A DNA stretch of 64,000 bases from Lucifuga dentata. Taxonomy: Eukaryota; Chordata; Actinopteri; Ophidiiformes; Bythitidae. The DNA lies in contig VXCM01001435.1 of assembly GCA_014773175.1 (NCBI GenBank), positions 1-64,000 of the forward strand. Direction: 5' to 3'. Below, piece after piece: positions 48,822 through 62,902 of this stretch. The translations under genes and the position numbers were made by a program. Each line of letters begins with the position of its first letter. Position 1 is the stretch's first letter. The notes under the pieces are model-generated. The model saw nothing but the letters and a program-made list of their open reading frames with translations, made no database searches and was not told the DNA's origin.

Positions 48822-51146
48822 ATGAGGGACGCAGAGGAGTCAACAACAAGAGGGAAGGGCGAGAAACTGGAGTTGGAGAACAATGTGGTGCTGATGACCA
48901 GCAAACCTCTGCATCGATTTATCCAAAAAGAGCCACGAGTTCTTGGGGTAACACCTGAAATAGTATAATATCATAGAAATGCAATACTAGACAGTAGATA
49001 GTTTGTGATTGGTAAGTGTTTAAAACATTGTATCCTGTATTGACATTAAAAGCAAAACTACATTATATGCATTTTAATTCCAGCATGCGGTTCTCCTTCC
49101 CAGATTGTGATCCTGATGTTTGGCTGTGCAGAGGTCTTGATGGGATTTCAGTTGGCAATTGCACAACAGCAAACCTCCAGTGAAATCTACATTCCTTTTT
49201 GGCAGGGAGCTCTGGTACGAAACATTTGGGTGATTAACAATCACGTGCTGATTGACTCAAATTGTGCTGATTGACTCATCAAAAGTGGTGGAAATTGTTT
49301 TGACTTATTGGGTTTTAAACTTTTCAGTTTTGTGCACAGAAATTTTAGTTACTTTTCTCTTGCAGCTGCCAAAATCAACAGCTTGCTAGTCTGTTTAGTT
49401 GTAATATAGGCTGCGCTCCAGGAACAAAACAGGCCAAAAAAGGTTAAAGGCAGTAATGTAAAATATTTTAGATAAATAAAAGAGGAAAATGCTGCATTGT
49501 GTGTTTTTTCCAGTTTCTTGTCTGTGGAATCCTCTCCATCTACACGGGGATACATCCATCCAAGAAAATGGTGAGTGTATTATGATTAAAGGACCATACC
49601 GGTAATTTTAGGTTAGAGGCCAATATATACAACCCATATACATGTTACATTACTGCCAACCATTTCCCAAAACATACTACTGGAGCATGGAATATTAGAA
49701 TTGCCTTTCCTACTGTAACAGATCTTTTGATATTCTGTGCATTTCTGTGTTATAATGGGGATGTCCTTCTGGAGTTGCTGTAGGACAGATATATTCAGGA
49801 AGTACTGTGAAGAAGAAGTTGTTGAATAAAAAGTTGTTGCATGGCTGACATGTGTTTCCATCATTGCCATCTGTGTTATCATTTATATCCTATCTGACCA
49901 GTTAGACGAACCTTGAATGCTCCGTTACACTACCTTCCATACTGCCATTGGTTTTGGTTCATTCCAGTATGCAGTATAAAATCAACTTGTAGAGACTTGA
50001 GACGTGGTTGAGATAAGCAATCCATCACAGCAAACACATCATCTATTACATTTTGTGTCTAAGAAACTTTATTTAACATGGAGCTGAGCTGCACAGAAAA
50101 AAATGTAGGCCTCTACCAGGGAATATAGTCCCAGGAGAAGACAGCTTTTACCGAGAAATGAAAAACAACTATCCATTACATTCGGACGTATTGGTTTGCA
50201 GGTCAAACACTGAATTGTAAAGTGGGTATATCACTTGATATACATTGAACATTTGATGTTGAAAGATAATGGGACTTGGCAAAATAACAGGAAAACTAAA
50301 ATCTGGTTTTATGTTTTGGAAAATAGTTGGCAGTTATGTAATGTTAATGCAGGTAGTATTTATTGGGCTTAAACATGTAAAATTACCAGTATGATCCTTT
50401 AAATGTTAAATATTTTTCTGAGTCCACAGTCACCCACACAGTCACCTTTTCACTCAAACTTGTCAATCTTGTCTTTCTTAGGTGACTGTGTGTTTGGCCA
50501 TGTATGTGGTTGCACTCCTAGGAATCATCGTCTCTATTTGCTACAGGATCTACTGCCTCATCGAGTTACGCTACAACAGGTTCAGTGATTGGTTCTATTT
50601 CCACCAGGAACCAACCGGCATACTGGTGATTAACAGTGATTATATTGAAATAGCATGGTATGGCATGTACCGTTTCACACCATATGAATAAAAGATCATC
50701 CTTCTCTCTCACACAGGAGCAGCTTTTGAGTATTGAAATCATATTGTTGCTTTCCTCGGTGTGTGTATCAGCACTTCTCATCTCCTTGACTGTCATGGCA
50801 CGCTTAGCTCTGAAATCCACTAACACTCAGGTAACAAAGACACTCTAATTCTCACGTACATCTATAACGAGCTGTTCTCACTGAGATTAAAAAATCCTAA
50901 TTTCGACCAATTTAAGGGTTATCAGTTTAGAGCCATGTAGAAAGACAGAAGTTTTAAAAAAGGGGTTAAACAATACAATCAATAAAATTGGGAAACAAAT
51001 AAAATGTTTCAGAAAAGCTTTGTGATTTTGGATTTATTAGTTTTGCTGCAGTCTTTTTATTGCTCTGCTGTTCTCCTCTTGACTAACCTGCTGCACCTTC
51101 GTATCTTTAACAGGTTGTTCTCCAGCGCATCCTGCCAACACAGTGA
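48822..51146 (+). CDS. MS4A/CD20-like four-transmembrane protein
   Basis: Six exons, all phase 0: 48822-48947, 49104-49214, 49514-49570, 50482-50625, 50717-50830, 51114-51146; 194 residues. Order is a charged N-terminus (residues 1-40), helix 1 (IVILMFGCAEVLMGFQLAIA), a loop ending IYIPFWQGAL, helix 2 (FLVCGILSIYTGI), helix 3 (VCLAMYVVALLGIIVSICY), a long loop with SDWFYFHQEP, and helix 4 (IILLLSSVCVSALLISLTV). The LG-x-x-x-I-x-G first helix, PFWxGxL loop and phase-0 exon pattern fit MS4A, with TMEM176 as an alternative. MS4A proteins act as membrane adaptors or chemosensory/ion-flux modulators in leukocytes; nothing here fixes a specific role. Exon 2 was set at the acceptor 49103 because an earlier AG breaks the frame. 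Confidence 0.75.
49586..50402. mobile_element. TTAA-type MITE, family A, with a nested insertion
   Basis: TTAA flanks both sides. Left arm AAAGGACCATACCGGTAATT, right arm ATTGGGCTTAAACATGTAAA..GATCCTTTAA, core CTCTACCAGGGAATATAGTC. About 218 bases (49713-49930) interrupt the left half. It lies in intron 3 of the MS4A-like gene. Confidence 0.7.
49713..49930. mobile_element. Small TA-flanked element nested in a MITE
   Basis: The insert splits the conserved MITE phrase TTTCCTACCTTCC. It begins CTGTAACAGATC, ends CTCCGTTACAC, and is bordered by TA on both sides; the ends are short imperfect inverted repeats, as in mariner-type elements. Confidence 0.55.
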
Positions 51147-51308
51147 CACAAAATGAAGCTAATATCAACCTCCTCGTGTATCCTGCATTTACTAACGTTG
51201 GTTCTATACAATACTTTCCTCCATAATTACAGTCATACTGTGAAGACCTATTCAAAATATATGTGTCGTGTATATTATTCTGTACAGTATATTATGCTGC
51301 ACCACCTA

Positions 51309-52313
51309 CAGTATCAATATACACTCGCATGCAAACGTTTTGAATCACCCTAAAATGTTCATGTTTTTTATAGAAATTGATACTTTTATTCACCAAGGTG
51401 AAAATAAATTTAGTTTAACATATAGCCAAAATATTAATAATGTGGCAAAAGGTATTTCTGACAGAAATATTTAACCATGTTTAAATTTGCCAGTTTCAGA
51501 TTCAGGCTTTTTCTTTGAAAAACTGCCTTTAAGGCCAGAATCCCAGAGTTGTTTTTTCACTGTTGCAGATGACACTGGTATTTGGCATGTTGAGGATCTT
51601 TAAGGTGTCTGTTTAACAAACTATAGACTCTGATGTACATACATACATTGATGAGTTGTGCACCTGGGCCTTCTGCTTCTTTTCCTGTCTTTGTTAGCTC
51701 CAGCTTGCCCTTTTCTCTCAAGATTGTGGTGAATACCTTTATATGAAATCTTCAGTTTCTTGGCAGTCTGGTACATGGAATAGAACTGAACCTTGAAACC
51801 CAAGTAAAGACAATTCACCAGTTTATTTGAACGTAATAACTGGTTTCAGGTGTGCTAACACAATTACAAAGATGTCTCTAATAAGCCAATTAGCTTTTAA
51901 AAATCATTAAGAATGAGCTAAAAAGTGTTTATGATTAGGACACAGAGATAGTGTGAGATAGTGTACATACCAACATCCACACAAGCGCTCAAGCTGTAAA
52001 GACTGATGAACACACCTCTGGGTGGATAGACCTTTACTTGAAAAATTTACAAACTTTTGTATATACAGTTTCACAGTTCTTCAATCAGTTCGTCAGTTAT
52101 TTTTATCTTTATTTGTATCTGAAATAGGGCTTTGTAGCTTATGTGAACAATTCTTTTAAAACAGTTATTTCCAGGATTAATAGCCAATTTCAACATTATT
52201 AATGTCTTGGCTATATATTTACATCAATTTAATGTAATTTTAGAGAATAAAAGTATCAATTTTTACCTAAAACATAAAGAATTCTGGGTGATTTCAAATT
52301 TTTGCATGCCAGT
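51309..52313 (-). mobile_element. Tc1-like element, about 1 kb, with transposase N-terminal remnant
   Basis: Inverted ends: ACACTCGCATGCAAACGTTT..CACCCTAAAATGTTC and GGGTGATTTCAAATTTTTGC..ATGCCAGTAT. On the minus strand at 51818-51640 a frame reads AKKLKISYKGIHHNLERKG followed by KDRKRSRRPRCTT, which matches the helix-turn-helix and linker of Tc1 transposases. The catalytic part is missing or unreadable. Confidence 0.65.
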
Positions 52314-52319
52314 ATTGGT

Positions 52320-53140
52320 CAGCCACATCCTTTGGAATTTTTGATATACTAAACTTTATTTTATCTGCATTATCTGTGAGTGCAGTGATTTGGAGATGAG
52401 TCTTCTGAAAGTAAAGCCTCCACATATATTTTCCTGTATGTTTTGTCTTTAATTCCTGTTTGAACATTAAAAGTTATTTTCTGTAACTCTCTGTGAAGAA
52501 AATGTTTGACTTGCACCCGTTAGGTGAACAGTTTTCTTGTACCTAGAAACCACGTCTCCCTACGTTTCTAGCAAAGCTTTTGTTGACATATCCCAACCAA
52601 TGCTTGGCTACAGTATGTGAAATTCAAGAAAATAAGTGTTAGCATAAGTTTACGTAAAACTTTTTTTTTTTTACATAACATACTGACATCAATCAAATAA
52701 ATCAGTCCATTCATTTCCTACATCCACTCTAACAAAGTGGGGTCACGTCACTTAAAGAAACTTCACAGATTAATATCTAGTAATTTAAATGTACCCATAC
52801 AGAATTTACAGTGATGTCAGCTGACACTGATAGGTTGAATGTGGATGCAGTTGTTTTTAGATACATCTAAAATTTTCATTATTCTTAATTAAGATATAAA
52901 TTTAGAGTGTACAGTACAGCGATACTCCAATCTCACCTCTCAAAGAACAATAACATGCAAGAAAGCCAACATTTCATTCACTTAATTTATTTCCAGGTAT
53001 TTCACTTGGTAGACAAGTAGTCATTTTAAGAGACTTCTCCGAGACTTCTCCCTGCTTGTGTTGGTGAAATCCAGCAGAAACATTTTCAGAAGTCATGTTT
53101 GGTCCATGTGCATTTTCTTTTTTTTTTTGGTCATTTTCAC
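52320..53140. other. Interval between MS4A-like gene and aldob 3' end
   Basis: No exon is recognised; the right-hand part is probably the aldob 3' untranslated region on the minus strand. Confidence 0.45.
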
Positions 53141-53145
53141 ATAAT

Positions 53146-55265
<2,120 letters not shown>

Positions 55266-55865
55266 CCTGAGGTGAGAAAACCAAATGAGGATGTAGTCTG
55301 TGTAAACTACTGCAAGTATGAGGAACAGTCTTTTTTATTCAGTCCAGAATGAGCTTTCAACATCCTCCTTCCCCTGCGCCACCTCTGTAAATATTTGGCT
55401 CATGTGTGAACTTTGACCTAGAACTGATAAGTTAAACGTCTCCATGTACAAATTAAGTTCACAGTTCACTCAAAGTTGTTCACTCCACATTTCCTCCATG
55501 CCTTCTACAAACAGCCCTCTCTCCTTTGACAGTGAGAAACCTTTAAGCACTGATGACCAGCCACTGCAGATATATAACTGATCATAAGACAAAGCGTGTG
55601 CATAATCTAACACCACGCCACATCATACCCACGCCGTGCCTTTTCAATACGTAATACCTTTGTACGTCAGTGCAACTTCTACATACAGACAGGAAGGAAA
55701 ACTATTCATCTAGTTATGCAATCTATGAGCAGAAATCGTGCAGCTAAAATGCATACAAGATTACAAGAAACGAAGAATTGTTAAAGTTGCATGCGTCGTC
55801 TCATCCCGCAGAAACCGACCAACGTGAATCAATGAACTTTTCATTAAACATGGAGAGATCAACTA

Positions 55866-56050
55866 TATCCAGACTTTAAAAGCCAAAAAAAAAAAAAAAA
55901 AAANAAAAAAAAAAAAAAAAAATCATCTTACTTGATAGTTTAATCAAACAACGACGGCAGCAGAAAACAGACGGACGGCCTCTCAGCCTCGCAGCAGCTG
56001 TTGGACTGTTTGAGAAGGACAAAAAGTTGCAACAAAGAGGTATTTATCTC
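55866..56050 (-). promoter_or_regulatory. aldob non-coding exon 1, donor and TATA-like promoter
   Basis: On the minus strand a donor GTAAGATG follows CTATCAA at 55932, giving an untranslated exon from about 56010. A TATA-like GATAAATA lies at 56040-56047 and a CCAAT box (ACCAATTGC) near 56113-56121, at normal spacing. A poly-A/N gap lies just downstream in the intron at 55904. Confidence 0.55.
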
Positions 56051-56279
56051 CTGTTTGGAGCTTTGGAGGAGGCGCTCCTGGTAAGGCGTGGATGTGCGTC
56101 ACCGTTGGTAATGCAATTGGTCCGGTCAGACAGACGGGGGCGTGTATACGGTGTGGTATCAATGAAGTTTTGTGGACTTTGAGTTCCTGCATGAACCGGG
56201 AGGATGACTTGAAAATACGAAGGGAACATAATGTTTCGTCTGAAAATAGAATCACATAACTTCAAAAATAAAAATCACG

Positions 56280-57470
56280 TACGCATGCTTGGCAACGTTT
56301 GGGAAGTGACCCTCAAAATGATTGGTCTGAGAATGGGGAGATGTCTCCATGTAATGAGAGGAGCTGCTGCAATGTTGTAATTCAGGTTTCTTTATAGTTT
56401 GTCCTGATACAGTGTAGGTCTCTGTTTCCGTTGTCTCTTGCTCATTTTTTGTTTATTTAAAGCACAAATTGATGACTTGTCCTGCACTTCACGTTTCTCA
56501 AGACACAGAACAGAGAATTCTTTACCCAATAACATACATACCTGACAACAGTAGCATTACAATAGCATTTCTTGCTACCTTTGCATATTTCATGCAGAGT
56601 TGTGGAAGATTATTTTCAACATGTTTTACATAAACTAGTATAAGACCAAGTTTTAGCCCAGAGTAAGATTCATTTATATAGACACATTACCATTTGAACT
56701 CCAACAATCTGCTTTTGATGCTATCTTTGCGTATTACCCTTTGCATCACATGAACACTTGTGATATTGATTCTTGAAAATGGCCCAAAAGCTTTTAGGGG
56801 TGTTTCTCATGCTTCCACCAGTCATCCACCAGTGACCTCAGCAGGCATTTTTGAACTCACTGATTGGGGCAGATCTGTAACTCACAAATAATTACAAACC
56901 AGCTTTTACACAACCTGGACCCTGGACCCCGAGCAATATGCTCTTAAATATTGCCCATCAAAGTGATCAAAGTCCAGTTCCTTTTTTTTACATAATGATT
57001 GTGGAAAAGAGTGAAGATAGTGCAAAATGTTGTAGAGAAAGGTAATGTGTTGATTTGATTCACTGACATTCTAAAGCAAAAAGGAATCCTTATATCCTCA
57101 AGCCTTTGTGTCATTAGCAACACAGCAGCAACACACAATGAATAGCTACTGCAATGTTGTTTACTTGGAGTATGGCATAGGCCTATCTGATTTGGTTTTA
57201 ATGAAGAAAAGTCTTCACTGTGAATCACAAGCAGTATTATTTGACTACATGCTTGTCACATCAGGCCTTAGGTATCTGTAAGACAATTGGTGCATTACTA
57301 AACTTCACATTGTTAAATTCAGACATTAAACTTCCTACATGTGCAAACAAGAGAGTGTGACAGTAGTGCTGTGTTACCTGTGGTGAGCTGTTTAGGGTGT
57401 TTTACAAGGAAGGATTATACTCTATGCTGGGGTCATCTGCAGACCTATCAGCACATTGTGAAAGTAAACA
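56280..57470. other. Interval between aldob and rnf20, no gene
   Basis: No exon, RNA gene or clear repeat is recognised. The PGAP4/TMEM246 gene that I recall between ALDOB and RNF20 in human is not seen. Confidence 0.45.
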
Positions 57471-57479
57471 ACTTGAAGT

Positions 57480-57800
57480 AACTAGTGCAGCCTGTTCGGA
57501 CCGGGCCGGACTTTTTATGGTGTGCGCTGCAGCTTGCAATTAGTGCCCGTGTAACGGAGCATATGCTGCCGCCGCGGCCCGGGCGTATCCTGCCGCGCGG
57601 ACTACTTTTTAACCGGTACAGCTCAATTCGAGAACCGCTCATCCAAATAACTTCGCATAATGCACACATATAATGCACATCCTTGGGTCCTGAGCATTAT
57701 ACCTGCCAAATTTCAACTTCATACAGGGTTCTTGAGATAATGGTGCCACGGACGGACAGAAATTTCTGGCTTTGGAAGATAGTTATGTTGTAGCTATTTG
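57480..57800. mobile_element. GC-rich insertion, probable retroelement fragment
   Basis: A GC-rich block (CGCCGCGGCCCGGGCGTATC) sits in AT-rich surroundings and is followed by CCTGCCAAATTTCAACTTCA and GATAATGGTGCCACGGACGG. The 'ccaaatttcaacttcat..cttgagataatgg..cacggacggaca' wording resembles 3' ends of non-LTR elements. Class is uncertain. Confidence 0.35.
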
Positions 57801-58034
57801 GCTAAACTATTTTGAAAGGTGTATGTAGTATTTTGTCCACCCCAGTTACACGAGAGGGACAAACTATGAAAATTTCAGAATATTGTTGTCCAGTATAAAA
57901 CCACCCTTCAGCTTTAAAACGCAAACGTAACTGCAACGCAAATTCATATACATTCAACAAACCAGTAACTTACCAGGCTTTGATTCTCCTCCGTTACAGC
58001 AGATGGCGCAATGTCAGATGTGGGTAGTTCGATT

Positions 58035-58124
58035 TATATTAGCACTTCCGTTTCCGGAAAGCGAGCAGCCTCAACATCCACAGACAGATTCAATAAATAC
58101 AATTAAACAATTACAATAAAAGCG
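58035..58124 (+). promoter_or_regulatory. rnf20 promoter and 5' untranslated exon
   Basis: CACTTCCGTTTCCGGAAAGC contains two ETS-type GGAA sites and precedes an untranslated exon ending AAAAGCG|GTAAGA at 58124. AGATGGCGCAATG, a YY1-like motif, lies at 58000. No TATA box is seen, as expected for a housekeeping gene. Confidence 0.5.
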
Positions 58125-58498
58125 GTAAGACTTGGATTCGGCGTGATTCACAATTTTGATATTAAGAAACATATGATATTTAACCCGAAGGTCAGAATCT
58201 GTTTTTTGTATCGATTAACAGTATTTAAAGCTCACTGTAGCTAACGGCTAACGTTAGCCGAATATAACTTACCGGTATATTGATTTAATCAGAATGTTCG
58301 GTCCTCAAAAATGGTTGTAAATACATTTCGTGTGTATTTCTTGTGACTGCTAGTCGCTTATGTAAAAGTTTTAAATATAATTATCAATGGCAAATATATG
58401 CCCAGCTCGCTGTAGTTTTAATTGTTTTCCACATAATTTGTCAGGTTAAACGACATAGTATTTTCCTCTGTGTGTCAGTTTGTTTCAGAAGCCTGAGG

Positions 58499-61400
58499 AT
58501 GTCGGGACAGAAGCGTCCTGGTGACCCCATCGGTCCCTCGTCCTCCGGTGCACCGCCAGAAAAACGGAGGGAGAAGGAGGCAGAGGACGGAGGTCCAGGG
58601 ATCAGCGCCGCTGCTGGAGGGAGCACCGCTGTTGAAACAGTCATCAAACTGGGAGGGGTGTCCAACTCAGTGAGTCATTATCATCATTATTAACTCCAAT
58701 ACTAACGGGTTCATTTATAGCCTTAAATCAAGCTGCATGTATATTTGCATTTCCTCTGTGTTTTGTTTTTATGTTCATCATTAAATCATCTCTGTTTCAG
58801 GAAGAGCAAGACATCAAAGCTCTGCAGGCTAAGAACAGAAAATTGGGAGAATCCCTTGACCAGAGACAGGTAAATTAACTCTCCAGCATTTGTTTGCAGT
58901 TCTGCACACACACACACACACACACAGGATTGTTAACCTCTTTGCTTGTTGATTTGCAGGTCATTGAGGATGAATTGCGGGAGCGAATTGAGAGATTGGA
59001 GACCCGTCAGGCCACTGATGATGCCAGTCTTCTGATCCTCAACAGATACTGGAATCAAGTAAGCAGTTGCTGACAGAGCTAAGTAAAAATACTTAGTAAA
59101 ACTATCCATTCATTGATGTCCCCACCATTATCAGTCTCTAATAGAGGATAGATCAGAAAGGCAAAGTCTGATTCCATTCTGTTTCCCCAACTCCTTTGCT
59201 TTCAGTTTGATGAAAACGTGCGACTGATCATCAGGCATTATGACCAATCAAACAGTGAACCTGAGAAATCTCCGGCAGGTGAGGGGCGGAGCCTTAAACC
59301 AGAAACTCCGGAATCTGATGGAGACTCAAACCAGGAGAGAGCCAGAGACAGAGGTATAAATGAATTCATGCAGGATTGTGACATGCAATGGTAACCATGT
59401 ATGTCACGCTATTAGGGCAAATTGTGGTCCAATAGTTTTGCAGTTTTCAGCAGCACATTGTAACTTTTGATCTACTTCATGGGTTATTTAAACTAATTTA
59501 AATATATTGATATATATGCCAAATATAAGAAAACACAAATTCCACTGGAGAATCAGTGCACCTTGGCTTGGATTGTACCGCTGTGTGTGTATGTGTGCGT
59601 ATGTGGGAGGGAAATGACATCATTCTTGATGGAAAATAACATACAATTGCTATTGACATTATGAGAAGACTAGAAAGTGCAGTAAGATTTCAGTTCCTAA
59701 ACCAATATTGTACTTAGTACATTTATTTATGGACAGAGCTGCAGAAGACAGACATAAAGACAGCACATATTGTAAATAAGGTAATAATATTAAACATATG
59801 TTGTAAATCACAGCTTTTAAAAATCTATTTTGAAAACAGTATTGAAGCTTTTTATATTTATTCAAATCCCAAACCTTCTCCCTATTGTTGACCCCAGGCC
59901 ACCAGGGAGAGACGACCAATTCCTTCCTGGCCACGCTGGCGAGTAGCAGCAGTGAGGAGATGGAGGCAGAGCTCCAAGAGAGGGTGGAGTCGAGCCAGAA
60001 GCAGGCCAATCGCGTGGTGGAGATCTACGAGAGTCTGAAGAGCACCGTGGACCAACTGAAGACAGAGCTGGACTCTGGAGCTGGTAAGATGAAAGGAGGG
60101 GAAGGTTTGGATACAGGAAGGCATGATTCAGGACGTTAAAAGTTGCTGTGAAACTTGAAGGAGCTGAGTTAGGTGATATAGGTAGAACTTGTTATTTTTG
60201 TGAGCACGAAGGGAAATATGTCCAAAGGGGATGTTTGGCAAAGCGGCTCAGATATGAAAGATAGATGTTTATATGTAGATTCCAGCTGTGTTGTAGAGGT
60301 GATTATGAAATAATTTGGGAAGAATTCATTGAGTCAGTCTGTGTTCACTGCATAGAAAGTCAAATTATTGTACATCTTTCCAGAGGGCTATTTGTGGCGG
60401 GTAGCCTCCAAACTGAACACCCTCCTGACCAGTGAAAATGAGCGGCTACATCAGCTGACTGAGGACCTCCAGCAGAAGCACAGTCACATGACCAGTGAGG
60501 TAGGAAAGTTATGGAAAGTTTACACTTACCTTTCAGGCCCAATCAACACCAATAGTTACAAAAATGCTTATTGATATTCTTGCAAATTGCTGTAATAAAC
60601 CCTTTTATAAACCATTGTTGGTGCACTGGAGGCTATTCATTCAGTTGGAGTTTTGTGAACTTTGTGTCTCTTGATTAAAGCTATTTATTGTTATGGTATG
60701 ATATAGTGTGTAATTTCATTGCACTATGTTTAAAAACTTCACTTTTTTTCACTTGTTATTCTATAGTAACATTATGTTTATAGCAGAATAATATCTTAGC
60801 AATGATCATGTTTCCATTCATGGTTATTTTATCATTAAGTCTCTCTATCCTCTGTCGACCAGTTCCGGCCTCTGGGTCGCACAGCGAACAAAGCCGACAC
60901 ACGAGTCAGTGAGCTGCAGGTTCTGATCGAGGAGCTCCAATGGGACATGGAGAAGATCCGCCGCCGAGAGAACCGACTCAACGCTCACCTTAGCGAGATA
61001 CTGGAGAGGGTGAGGATATTTGTCTGTGTTAGTTGTTTCAATGCAAAATGGTATGTTTATGTTAAATAAGTTGTTTTAACACTTTATGTTATGCATCCCA
61101 GGTCAACAGCAAAGGATATAAGGTGTGTGGGGAAGCCAGCAGTGTCTGTGGAACCATCACCATCAATAAGAGAAAGGTACACCTTCCACACCTTCTCACA
61201 GTTTTGATAATTAATGCTACAGGTGATGTTTGAGATTCCAGTATATTCTTGATTTTTTTTTTTCTCTTCACATCTCATCTTTCATACTCAGTGACTTTTT
61301 CCATCTTCCTCCATTCAACAGTTTGAGGAAATGAACAGTGAGCTGGAGGAGAATTGCGAGCTGGCAGACAACCGGCTCATCGAGCTGCAGAAGCTCCAGC

Positions 61401-62902
61401 AGGACCTGCAGAACGTCCAGCAGGAGAACAACAACATGAAGGTGGCCTTTCTTTTATGTTTCTCACACATTATTCTTTTGACTTGAATATTTCAGTTTTG
61501 AAAGTTACCATTTATGGATTACATACTACCTTTAATGAGGTTCCACGGCTTGGTGTTTTTGTGGAAATACATATTGTTATGTTACTTATACTATCTTTAA
61601 TTTGGGCAAAGGAAGTGATGGTCTCAGATTGCAAAAGCCTCAGGCCTTTTAACATTCTCTTTCTCTCCTCTTCCTCTGTTTTGCTCTCAGGCGGAGTTGT
61701 TGAGTCGGGCGGAGGGCGTAGTTAAAGACACGTCTGAGTATCGCTGTCTGCAGTCGCAGTTCTCTGTGCTCTACAATGAGTCTCTGATTCTGAAGGCTCA
61801 ATTAGATGAGACACGCACCCGCCTCAACACAACGAGGACAGCCCGTCTTCGGCAGTTGGAGCACATGGAGGTACATGTGTGTTTGAAGGACCATACTGGT
61901 GATTTTACATGTTTGAGTATACATGTGAGCAACAACTGTCAACCATTTTCCAAAATATAAAACCATTTTTGTGTTATTTTGCTAAATCTCCTAACCTTTC
62001 AAAATCAAATATTAAACTGATGCGCCCATCTTAAAATCCATTGTTTTGCTTGGAAACACTCACACAATTATAGAAGGCATGATTATTTTAATTTCATGGT
62101 AACAGCAATTTTGTCTTGGAACTATATTCCCTGGCGGAAACGTACATTTTCTTCTGTGTAGCTCCATAATAAAATGTTAAGTTACTTTGACAAAAAAAAA
62201 TAAATTAATAGACCTTTGTTTTCTGTGAATTACCTACCTCAAGCACATTTCAATTCTCTATTTTTATCGTGATTTTTATGGTGTACTAGAATGAACTAAA
62301 ACCAATGGCCGTCTATAAGGTAGGGGAAAAAAATTACCGCTCATATTTTTTGCAAAATGGTTGGCAGTAATGTAATATGTATGTGGGTTGTATTTATTGG
62401 GTTCAAACATGCAGAATCGCTGGTATGGTCCTTTAAGCATGTTTAAAGTTTTTCTGCATATGCATGTAGTTCATGAAAGAAAACCCATTGTCTGTTCAAC
62501 TGTGTTTATTTGTGTTTGTCTTCCTGTGTAACCTTGGGTCCTCTCTCGCTGTTCTCTGCAGAATGATGAGGTGGCTCTGCAGAGAAAAGTCCGTACGGAA
62601 GTGTTTCAGCTGGAGGACACACTGGCCCAGGTCAGGAAGGAGTACGAGATGTTGCGCATCGAGTTTGAACAGACTCTCGCTGCCAATGAGCAAGCAGGTG
62701 AATAACAGTCTCATCTGACTCATACAGTTCCCAGACAAAAAGCGATGGAGCCCGGACTAAAATCCGTCTCATTCTTTCAGGTCCCATTAACAGGGAGATG
62801 CGTCACCTAATTAGCACTCTACAAAACCACAACCAGCAGATGAAGGGAGAAGTGGTGAAATACAAGATAAGATTGAGGGAAACCCAAGCTGAACTCAATC
62901 AG
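58499..62902 (+). CDS. rnf20: E3 ubiquitin ligase RNF20 (BRE1A), N-terminal 523 residues; gene runs off the window
   Basis: Twelve exons in consistent frame: 58499-58669, 58801-58869, 58960-59058, 59206-59353, 59898-60083, 60384-60499, 60863-61009, 61102-61176, 61322-61441, 61691-61870, 62562-62697, 62781-62902. RNF20 with RNF40 mono-ubiquitylates histone H2B. The protein starts [16 protein letters not shown], then [12 protein letters not shown], coiled coils ([20 protein letters not shown]), [44 protein letters not shown] and [20 protein letters not shown]. The region [17 protein letters not shown] distinguishes RNF20 from RNF40. Human RNF20 has about 975 residues, so the C-terminal coiled coils and RING finger lie beyond 64000. 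The 3' neighbour is not visible. Confidence 0.92.
61883..62436. mobile_element. TTAA-type MITE, family A, reverse orientation, in rnf20 intron
   Basis: Left arm GAAGGACCATACTGGTGATT, right arm ATTGGGTTCAAACATGCAGA..GGTCCTTTAA. The core reads AACTATATTCCCTGGCGGAA, the reverse complement of the landmark of the other copies. It follows the exon 10 donor by only 12 bases. Confidence 0.65.

Noticed and set aside
62473..62718. 81-codon ORF overlapping rnf20 exon 11
   Set aside because: Wrong frame; the correct frame gives the conserved [20 protein letters not shown].
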